Part shown: positions 6,521-11,598 of the stretch, in pieces
Position numbering within the stretch: the first letter of the stretch is position 1
Layout of the letters: the number at the start of each line of letters is the position of its first letter
Source: Candidatus Eisenbergiella stercorigallinarum
Lineage (GTDB): Bacteria; Bacillota; Clostridia; Lachnospirales; Lachnospiraceae
Reading direction: 5' to 3'
Length of the DNA stretch: 11,598 bases
NCBI GenBank assembly: GCA_019120525.1
Contig: DWUW01000171.1
Location: forward strand, 1-11,598
Translations under genes and position numbers: made by a program
Notes under the pieces: model-generated
The model's input: the letters and a program-made list of their open reading frames with translations, nothing else
The model's database searches: none
Told to the model about the DNA's origin: nothing

Positions 6521-8601
6521 TACTTCAGTTCACCTTCCTCTATCATTTTATCCAGGGTCTCCTTAATCTGGCTGATCACCTCGGATACCCTTTTATCCGT
6601 GATCTGGCAGCCCGCCATATTCATATGGCCGCCGCCGCCCATCCGTTCCATGACCACCTGTACGTTCGCTTCGTCGATGGACCGGGCGCTGATGAAGATC
6701 TTTCCCTGATATTCCGTCAGCACAAAGCTGGCCTTTACTCCTTTGATATTCAGAAGCTCGTTTGCAGCCTGCGCTCCGATAATGGTAGGGCTCTGCAGCC
6801 CCTCGCTGGTACAGGTGGAAATCGCGTAATATTTCCGGTAGATCTCCGCCTGCCTTACGGCGTCCGCCTTGGCCTTATATTCCGTAACGCCCTCCCGGAA
6901 CAGCTTTCTCACCCTCGTCACATCCGCTCCGTTCCTGCGCAGGAAGGCCGCCGCCTCAAAGGTACGCACACCGGTTTTGGTCAGGAAATTATTGGTATCG
7001 ATCATCATGCCGGAGTACATACAGTCAGCCTCTTCCACCTTGATCCGTACGCCTCCGTCAATATACTGCAGGATCTCCGATACCATCTCACAGGTGGACG
7101 AGGCATAGGCCTCCACATAGGAAAGGGTGGCGTTCTCGATCCGCTCCGTGCCCTGCCTGTGATGATCCAGCACCACGATGGACTTGCAGATCTTTAAAAG
7201 CTCCGGGCACTCCGTCAGGCTCGGCTTGTTCACATCCACCACGATCAGCACCGTATTGCTCTCCGCCGTTTCGATTGCCTGCTGGCTCTTTAAGAACATA
7301 TCCGGCTCGTATTCCCGGTTGTTCTGGAACATCTCGATCAGCGGCTGCACCGATGTGGTGATATCGTTGATGACGATCTGCGCCCTGCGGTCCAGCGCCC
7401 TGGCGATCCGGTAGATACCGATGGCCGCGCCGAAGCAGTCCACATCTCCCAGCTTATGGCCCATGATCAGGACCCTGTCGCGGCTGGTGATGATCTCATG
7501 CAGCGCATGCGCCTTCACCCTCGCCTTTACGCGGGTATTCTTCTCCACCTGCTGGCTCTTGCCGCCGTAATAGCTGATCTGCTCCGGGGTCTTCACCACC
7601 GCCTGGTCTCCGCCCCGTCCCAGCGCCATATCGATGGCAGCCCTGGAAAATTCATAATTCTGCGAATAGGTCAGCCCGTCCAGCCCGATCCCGATGCTGA
7701 TGGTAACCGCCATCTCATTTCCGATATTTACGGTCTTCACATCGTCCAGGATCTCAAAGCGCTTCTCGCTCATCTGCGCGACCGCCCTCTTGCGCAGGAT
7801 CACCAGGTACTTGTCCTTCTCAATCTTCCTGCAGATGCCGTCGAAGCCGGAAACATATTTGTTGATCTTTCTTTCGATCAGCGCCGTGAGCAGGGACCGG
7901 CGTACCTCCTCCACGCTTTCCAGCGCCTCGTCGTAATTATCCAGATAGATCAGCCCAACCGCAAGGGACTGGTCGTCGTTTTCCTTCAGGGCGATCTTCA
8001 GCGCCGTCTCATCGAACAGATACATGGCGAACAGACAGCCTTTATAATCCGCGTCCTCAATGATATCGCTGTCGTTGGCGGCTTCCCGCAGGGAGATCCG
8101 GGTAAACTTCGCGGAATACTCGCTGTCCCCATAGGAAAGCTCAAACTGCGTCCCCCCTTCTTCCTCGGAAGGCAGCCTGTCCCTGGTCACTGAAGAAAAG
8201 AAGGAGGTCACTGACCGCCTGACCGCCTTTTCGTTATGTATGACCCGTGAAAAGGCACGGTTGTTCCAGATGATTTTCCCGTCCTCATCCAACAGCGCAT
8301 AAGGAATATCCAGCTCCCTCAGCAATTCCTTCTGGATCTGCCCGTACTGGGTGGCGAAGCTCACCAGCTCGTTCAGGATGATCGGCCTGTTATAAAACAT
8401 CAGATAAAAGATCATTCCAAAATACAGCGCCAGGAAGCAGGACAAAAGGAACCCTGCCCTCAGATCCAGCAGATATATGCCAAGATCCACCAGAACCAGA
8501 AGCAGCCCGAGATACAGCGAGGTCTGCATATAGATCCGCAGTCTGCCTTTCAGTTTGACTTGTTTTTTCTTCATATCCGTACCCATTTTCCCGGGAAACA
8601 T
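6520..8601 (-). CDS. gdpP: Membrane cyclic-di-AMP phosphodiesterase GdpP (DHH family)
   Basis: The protein has up to 693 residues and hydrolyses c-di-AMP to pApA, controlling osmotic and cell-wall homeostasis. Two N-terminal membrane helices (about 26-46 and 50-70) are followed by a PAS-like domain (about 88-200), a degenerate GGDEF domain (about 212-340, with LIYLDNYDEA at 218-227 and GRGGDQAVV at 328-336) and a DHH/DHHA1 catalytic module. Metal-binding motifs are visible: GHKLGDVDCFGA (381-392), VVDVN (454-458), LDHHRQ (478-483), MMIDTN (532-537) and GGGGHMNMAG (655-664). This is the full GdpP architecture. The start is uncertain: ATG 8574 (MKKKQVKLKG) fits related proteins well, while ATG 8601 gives nine more residues, and neither has a strong ribosome binding site. 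It is the first gene of the gdpP-rplI-dnaB operon. Confidence 0.93.
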   Translation of the reverse strand: MFPGKMGTDMKKKQVKLKGRLRIYMQTSLYLGLLLVLVDLGIYLLDLRAGFLLSCFLALYFGMIFYLMFYNRPIILNELVSFATQYGQIQKELLRELDIPYALLDEDGKIIWNNRAFSRVIHNEKAVRRSVTSFFSSVTRDRLPSEEEGGTQFELSYGDSEYSAKFTRISLREAANDSDIIEDADYKGCLFAMYLFDETALKIALKENDDQSLAVGLIYLDNYDEALESVEEVRRSLLTALIERKINKYVSGFDGICRKIEKDKYLVILRKRAVAQMSEKRFEILDDVKTVNIGNEMAVTISIGIGLDGLTYSQNYEFSRAAIDMALGRGGDQAVVKTPEQISYYGGKSQQVEKNTRVKARVKAHALHEIITSRDRVLIMGHKLGDVDCFGAAIGIYRIARALDRRAQIVINDITTSVQPLIEMFQNNREYEPDMFLKSQQAIETAESNTVLIVVDVNKPSLTECPELLKICKSIVVLDHHRQGTERIENATLSYVEAYASSTCEMVSEILQYIDGGVRIKVEEADCMYSGMMIDTNNFLTKTGVRTFEAAAFLRRNGADVTRVRKLFREGVTEYKAKADAVRQAEIYRKYYAISTCTSEGLQSPTIIGAQAANELLNIKGVKASFVLTEYQGKIFISARSIDEANVQVVMERMGGGGHMNMAGCQITDKRVSEVISQIKETLDKMIEEGELK

Positions 8602-8702
8602 GCCACGCGGGAATTTTCTTTCCTGCCGTGCCGGCTTTACGCACCGGCTGCCGGACGCCTGCCGCAGCCACGCCAGGATGCTTTTTGAACAACACTGTGC
8701 AT

Positions 8703-8732
8703 ATTATAACATTTTTCCCTGTGGAATGCCAT
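8703..8732 (-). promoter_or_regulatory. Extended -10 promoter of the gdpP operon
   Basis: On the minus strand TGTTATAAT gives an extended -10 (TATAAT at 8708-8703), with a weaker ATGGCA at 8732-8727 after an 18-bp spacer. Transcription would start near 8696, leaving a GC-rich leader of about 95-120 nt. Confidence 0.7.
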
Positions 8733-8793
8733 AGTTTTCATTCGCGTGTCCGCTGACGGGATACGACATGGTGCGACACAGGATTTCTTCTGC

Positions 8794-8838
8794 AGGAAGA
8801 GAGGCGGCAGCCCTTCCGGCGCTGCCGCCTCTCTTCCT
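8794..8838. repeat. Perfect 18-bp inverted repeat after the DUF4097-like gene
   Basis: The arm 8794-8811 (AGGAAGAGAGGCGGCAGC) is exactly complementary to 8821-8838, with a 9-nt loop. It begins 40 nt beyond the stop of the DUF4097-like gene and could act as its transcription terminator or an mRNA 3' stabiliser. Neither side has the uninterrupted T-run of a classic rho-independent terminator. The interval 8602-8877 otherwise holds only the gdpP promoter and leader. Confidence 0.65.
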
Positions 8839-8877
8839 TCCTCCGTATTTCTCCTGTCCGGGTTTCCGGAATGAAAT

Positions 8878-9861
8878 TCATTTTTCCCGGATACGGATAT
8901 CTCCGTATTCCGTTTCAACAGTAACCGCCGTCGTTTCCTCCCCTTTGGCCGGCCTGACAAAATGGGTGCTTCCCTCTTCCTCATCCGGTTCCACCATTCC
9001 CTGCGGGATACGGACCGTGCCATATTCCGTGTAAAGCCTGACCCCAAAATCTTCCATGCTTCCATTCAGGTTCAGGTTTATCTCACCGTCGTCGCTGCAG
9101 GCCTCAACGGTTCCGCCGTCTATGCCCACAGTCAGTTCCCCATACTCCGTTTCCAGGACGGCCAGCTGCGCATCCAGGGAATCGATCTGCAGCGCGCCGG
9201 ATCTCCCGGTTATGGACACTTCCTCTCCCTTCAGCGTCCCGGCCGACAGCTCCCCGTCTCCTGCCTCCACCGTCAGTTTTTTCCCCGTCCATCCATCCAG
9301 ACGGATGCTTCCGCCATTCCCTTCGATCCCGGCGGCTTCCGCCCGCAGATCTTTTCCGATGGAGATCTTTCCGTAACGGTTATGGATACTGACCCGTGAA
9401 AGCACCGCATTGTCCGGCACGGTAATTTTCACATAAGGGCTCCGGGCAGTTTCTTCCGGCTGCCGCATCCAGCCGTCTCCAAAGCCGAGGCTCACCTGAA
9501 ATCCTCCCCGGTCCGCGTAATCGCCCTCCCGCAGGATCAGCACGCCGTCCTCCACGCTGTAAAACGGTTCCTCCCGTCCGCCGTCCAGAGAATATTCCAC
9601 GGACCAGTCTGTTCCGGAGACGATCTCAAGATCGGCCTCCTTCAGTTCCACCTCCAGTTCAGACAGCTTTCCTGTCAGGGTATTTTCCAGCACATAATCC
9701 TTCCTTACCGCTTCCTTTGTATTTTCCTTCACATGCAGTCCGTCCGCGTCATAATAAAAGGAAGGGGATCCTCCCAGCGCCATGCCCGCTCCCAGAAGGA
9801 CGGCGCCCGCCGCCGTCACTGCCACGCTGATGACCAGCGTTCTTTTCAGCCACTTATTCAT
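8878..9861 (-). CDS. DUF4097-like membrane-anchored beta-repeat protein
   Basis: The 327-residue protein has a single N-terminal membrane segment (about residues 8-30, TLVISVAVTAAGAVLLGAGM), which may be an uncleaved anchor or signal peptide. The rest is predicted to be extracytoplasmic and beta-rich. Degenerate repeats of the form TEYGxLxV/I recur (LETEYGELTV, LYTEYGTVRI, VETEYGDIRI), together with SIHNRYGKISI and repeated G-D/E-x-hydrophobic steps. This is the pattern of DUF4097 'putative adhesin' proteins, which form a right-handed beta-helix-like stack. Such proteins often sit with PadR regulators and DUF1700 membrane proteins. Its start overlaps the preceding gene by 8 nt (ATGAATAA), so the two are translationally coupled and probably act together at the membrane. 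The substrate or signal is unknown. Confidence 0.75.
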   Translation of the reverse strand: MNKWLKRTLVISVAVTAAGAVLLGAGMALGGSPSFYYDADGLHVKENTKEAVRKDYVLENTLTGKLSELEVELKEADLEIVSGTDWSVEYSLDGGREEPFYSVEDGVLILREGDYADRGGFQVSLGFGDGWMRQPEETARSPYVKITVPDNAVLSRVSIHNRYGKISIGKDLRAEAAGIEGNGGSIRLDGWTGKKLTVEAGDGELSAGTLKGEEVSITGRSGALQIDSLDAQLAVLETEYGELTVGIDGGTVEACSDDGEINLNLNGSMEDFGVRLYTEYGTVRIPQGMVEPDEEEGSTHFVRPAKGEETTAVTVETEYGDIRIREK

Positions 9862-10444
9862 GCTCCCTGCCTCCCTTCAGCGCTTCTTCCTTGACATTTT
9901 CCGTTTCCTTCGCCCCGTTTTCCCTGTCACAGGCGCAGGTTTTCTCCTGTCCGGAGTGATCCTTTCCCGTATTTCTCCTTCTTCCGGAAAAGAATGTCCT
10001 CCGCGTCCAGTTCACAAGAGCGCGGAAGGCTCTGGCCAGAAGCCTCACAAGCTGCCACAGCACGATCCAGCACAATACGCCTGCCCCCGTGGCAAACAGG
10101 CTCGCTCCCAACACTGCCATCCCGCTGGCGGGCGCCTGGAAAAGCAGGACCACACCGAAACCGATCCCTGCAAGCGCCGCGATCTGCAGCGCCGCCAGAC
10201 AGATAAGCCCTGCCAGCACGCACATACCCAGGCCGAAAATCCCGCCCGCCACACACAGTACGGCGGCAAGCACCGCCCCTGCCGCACACAGCGCCACAAC
10301 GAGAATCCCTCCTGCCACACACAAAGAAAGCGGGATCAGGACCGGCAGTGCACACAGAAACAGCGCTGCCAGCGCGATTATTTTCCAGATCCTTCCTCTT
10401 CCGCCATTTTTCGGATACGGCGGTGACTGTGTATTGTAATCCAT
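9854..10444 (-). CDS. Small Cys/Gly-rich membrane protein with 11-residue repeats, possibly DUF1700-related
   Basis: The 196-residue protein is read from ATG 10444 (MDYNTQSPPY) because GGGAGGA lies just upstream. The frame stays open further upstream but without a ribosome binding site. A short hydrophilic N terminus (1-20) leads into a hydrophobic region (about 22-135) with several membrane helices, then a basic stretch (RLLARAFRALVNWTRRTFFSGRRR, about 134-157, quoted as a landmark in part) and a charged tail. Cysteines at 31, 42, 53, 64 and 75 are spaced exactly 11 residues apart, and the units share C-[VA]-A-G-[GA]. The hydrophobic PVLIPL block and its pairing with a DUF4097-like gene resemble DUF1700 proteins. 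The N-terminal helical domain common in that family is absent, and no PadR regulator gene is adjacent. Function unknown. Confidence 0.65.
   Translation of the reverse strand: MDYNTQSPPYPKNGGRGRIWKIIALAALFLCALPVLIPLSLCVAGGILVVALCAAGAVLAAVLCVAGGIFGLGMCVLAGLICLAALQIAALAGIGFGVVLLFQAPASGMAVLGASLFATGAGVLCWIVLWQLVRLLARAFRALVNWTRRTFFSGRRRNTGKDHSGQEKTCACDRENGAKETENVKEEALKGGREHE
10190..10354 (-). repeat. Five 33-bp coding repeats (11-residue membrane repeats)
   Basis: These encode residues 31-85 of the small membrane protein. Each unit begins with a cysteine codon. DNA similarity is visible as well (GTGTGTGGCAGGAGGGATT, GTGTGCGGCAGGGGCGGTG and GTGTGTGGCGGGCGGGATT in three successive units), pointing to origin by tandem duplication with later drift. 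The outer units are more diverged. Confidence 0.7.
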
Positions 10445-10610
10445 TTTCTTTCCTCCCTTTCCTGGTTTCTTTTTCTGAACACAGAATAACGGGAAGGGCT
10501 GAAAAACCACCTCAGATTTCAATAAATAATTTCCTAACAGATTCTTAAGACTTTCGAAAAAAGCTTCCCGCCTGCTGGCCTTCCTCCGCCTCTGTCTTGG
10601 TTTTCCGATC
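10445..10610 (-). promoter_or_regulatory. Upstream region of the membrane-protein pair
   Basis: No gene is seen in this 166-nt gap. On the minus strand three TTAAG-like pentamers (TTAAG, TTAGG, TTTAT at 10548, 10537 and 10526 reading down) repeat every 11 bp. That is a spacing typical of OmpR-family response-regulator sites. No convincing -35/-10 pair could be fixed, so the promoter is unplaced. A GGGAGGA ribosome binding site precedes ATG 10444. Confidence 0.3.
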
Positions 10611-10648
10611 AAAAAAAAATCCCACAGAACCTCTTCGGTCCTGCAGGA
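10611..10648 (-). terminator. Rho-independent terminator of the ssb-rpsR transcript
   Basis: On the minus strand TCCTGCAGGACC pairs with GGTTCTGTGGGA over 12 bp (three G-T wobbles) around loop GAAGA, followed by eight or more Ts ending at 10611. It lies 120 nt beyond the rpsR stop, after the duplicated rpsR tail. Confidence 0.9.
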
Positions 10649-10679
10649 CTTTACTTAATCGCTCATCAATAGATGCCAT

Positions 10680-10791
10680 GACATCTGGCCAACTCTCTTA
10701 TTCCTTATTCTGCTACGTAAGGCATGAGGGTACAGATGTCGAGACATCTGGCCAACTCTCTTATTCCTTATTCTGCTACGTAAGGCATGAG
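10680..10791 (-). repeat. Tandem duplication of the rpsR 3' end (63-bp period)
   Basis: Positions 10743-10791 and 10680-10728 are identical over 49 bp, with an offset of 63 bp. The upper copy holds the last seven rpsR codons (LMPYVAE), the TAA and 25 nt beyond. The lower copy repeats all of this in the 3' untranslated region and in the same reading frame. Each copy is bracketed by GACATCTG and CAGATGTC, and the junction is a palindrome at 10733-10750 (CAGATGTC-GA-GACATCTG on the plus strand). Confidence 0.95.
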
Positions 10792-11031
10792 TGCCAGATG
10801 TCTTGCGCGCTTGATCGCCACGGTCAGGGCTCTCTGGTGCTTCGCGCAGTTTCCGGTGATCCTTCTGGGAAGGATCTTGCCTCTCTCGGAAACGTATCTC
10901 TTCAGCTTGTTGACATCCTTGTAGTCGATCACATTGTCTTTTCCACAGAATACGCAGACTTTCTTTCTTCTGCGAACGCCGCCTCTTCTCTTGGCCGGTG
11001 CGTCAGATCTTTCCGCTTTATTAAAAGCCAT
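10768..11031 (-). CDS. rpsR: 30S ribosomal protein S18 (zinc-binding type)
   Basis: The 87-residue small-subunit protein forms a heterodimer with S6 on the 30S platform. The start is ATG 11031 with AGGAGG 8 nt upstream (MAFNKAERSD); 19 further codons upstream are open but lack a site. The conserved core is present: VCVFCGK (25-31), IDYKDVNKLKRYVSERGKILP (35-55, landmark only), RRITGNCAKHQ (56-66) and the C-terminal IKRARHLALMPY. Cys26, Cys29, Cys62 and His65 form a likely zinc site, so this is the zinc-containing (C+) version of S18. It follows ssb by 62 nt. Its last codons are repeated just downstream in the 3' untranslated region. Confidence 0.97.
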   Translation of the reverse strand: MAFNKAERSDAPAKRRGGVRRRKKVCVFCGKDNVIDYKDVNKLKRYVSERGKILPRRITGNCAKHQRALTVAIKRARHLALMPYVAE

Positions 11032-11059
11032 AATTTTGCCTCCTGTCTGAAAACCTCTC

Positions 11060-11081
11060 CAGTGCGGATCCTTCCGCACTG
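11060..11081 (-). repeat. Intercistronic hairpin between ssb and rpsR
   Basis: CAGTGCGGA pairs perfectly with TCCGCACTG (9 bp) around a 4-nt loop, 13 nt after the ssb stop and 29 nt before the rpsR start. No T-run follows, so it is not a terminator. It may be an RNA-processing, stability or protein-binding element setting the SSB:S18 ratio. Confidence 0.6.
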
Positions 11082-11093
11082 CTGTCACTATCC

Positions 11094-11543
11094 TTAATTA
11101 AACGGCAGTTCCTCGTCAATCCCGTCCGGAATGTTCATGAAACCGTCGCCGGGCGCGCTGGGTTCGGGCCTGGATACCGGCATGGAATAACCCCCGTCGC
11201 TGTTCCCTGCCGAAGCGTTCTTACTCTCCGCGAATTCCTGGTCCTCCACGACCACCTCAGTGGTGTAGACCTTCACGCCGTCCCTGTTCACATAGCTGCC
11301 CGTCTGGATCCTTCCCGTAAGGGCGATCTTGGTTCCCTTGCGCAGATACTTTTCAGCGAACTCCCCGCTTCTTCCGAAGGCCACGCAGCTGATAAAATCA
11401 GCCGTCTGTCCGTCGCTATTGTTGCGGGAAAATCTCCTGTCCACCGCAAGCGTATATCTGGCGATCGCCGTAGCGTTCTCACCCTGCGAGTATCTCACTT
11501 CGGGATCCCTGGTCAGACGTCCCATAAGAATGACTTTATTCAT
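11094..11543 (-). CDS. ssb: Single-stranded DNA-binding protein SSB
   Basis: The 149-residue tetrameric protein protects single-stranded DNA during replication, repair and recombination. The OB fold spans about residues 1-105: MNKVILMGRLTRDPEVRY, TLAVDRRF (31-38), FISCVAFGRSGEFAEKYLRKG (50-70, landmark) and a GRIQTGSYVNRDG block (77-89). A flexible Gly/Ser/Pro linker (about 107-140) leads to the acidic tip DEELPFN, used to recruit partner proteins. The usual bacterial tip ends in LPF; here an Asn follows. AGGAGGG precedes the ATG. It sits between rpsF and rpsR, a classic bacterial arrangement coordinating replication and ribosome genes. Confidence 0.97.
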   Translation of the reverse strand: MNKVILMGRLTRDPEVRYSQGENATAIARYTLAVDRRFSRNNSDGQTADFISCVAFGRSGEFAEKYLRKGTKIALTGRIQTGSYVNRDGVKVYTTEVVVEDQEFAESKNASAGNSDGGYSMPVSRPEPSAPGDGFMNIPDGIDEELPFN

Positions 11544-11576
11544 ATTCCCTCCTGTAACGAGAAAAGCATGAACCGA

Positions 11577-11598
11577 TTAAGCCTCACGCTTTACAACT
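11577..11598 (-). CDS. rpsF: Probable 3' end of rpsF (ribosomal protein S6), partial
   Basis: On the minus strand the last 22 nt of the window read V-V-K-R-E-A-stop, ending in TAA at 11579-11577, 33 nt before the ssb start. The call rests on the conserved rpsF-ssb-rpsR order and on the basic C terminus common in S6. Too little sequence is present to prove it. Confidence 0.5.

Noticed and set aside
7456..8193. 245-codon open frame on the plus strand antisense to gdpP
   Set aside because: Shadow of the gdpP catalytic and GGDEF-like regions, with no motif and no ribosome binding site.
9782..10426. 214-codon plus-strand open frame opposite the membrane-protein pair
   Set aside because: The product is Pro/His/Gln/Arg-rich low-complexity sequence. 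The minus-strand genes have ribosome binding sites, membrane segments and translational coupling.
10680..10791. CRISPR array
   Set aside because: Only two copies, no spacer pattern, and the repeat is the rpsR coding end.

Overview
The window reads as a chromosomal segment of an anaerobic Firmicute, most likely a G+C-rich member of the Clostridia near Lachnospiraceae. The reasons are the minus-strand order rpsF-ssb-rpsR followed by gdpP-rplI-dnaB, a clostridial-type 2[4Fe-4S] ferredoxin, AGGAGG-type ribosome binding sites and a pyruvate formate-lyase locus. The lineage is inferred from gene content only. I see no phage, transposase or CRISPR signal.

Plus strand, 1-3820. A near-consensus sigma-A promoter (82-110) drives a three-gene operon. 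The first gene is a pyruvate formate-lyase catalytic core that starts at TTG 217 and stops just before the glycyl-radical domain. The second is a separate 80-residue protein carrying that domain (RVSGYAV, Gly55). The third is the radical-SAM activating enzyme PflA. This is a split PFL: the active-site cysteines (Cys406-Cys407) and the glycyl radical sit on two polypeptides. A 56-residue ferredoxin gene follows with its own promoter, an upstream TGTAC palindrome and a strong terminator. The ferredoxin is a plausible electron donor for PflA.

Minus strand, 3806-8601. The order of transcription is gdpP (membrane c-di-AMP phosphodiesterase), rplI (ribosomal protein L9), dnaB (replicative helicase), a terminator, then a MerR/RacA-like DNA-binding protein with a long basic coiled-coil tail. 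The last codons of that protein overlap the ferredoxin terminator on the opposite strand.

Minus strand, 8794-10610. A two-gene module encodes a small membrane protein with an 11-residue Cys/Gly-rich repeat (possibly related to DUF1700) and a DUF4097-like anchored beta-repeat protein. A perfect 18-bp inverted repeat follows it. The module lies between two housekeeping operons.

Minus strand, 10611-11598. The end of rpsF, then ssb and rpsR. The 3' end of rpsR (the last seven codons, the stop and 25 nt beyond) is duplicated in tandem with a 63-bp period before the terminator. This gives alternating complementary segments that could form mutually exclusive hairpins.

The most notable items are the split PFL, the duplicated rpsR tail, and the 11-residue repeat membrane protein.
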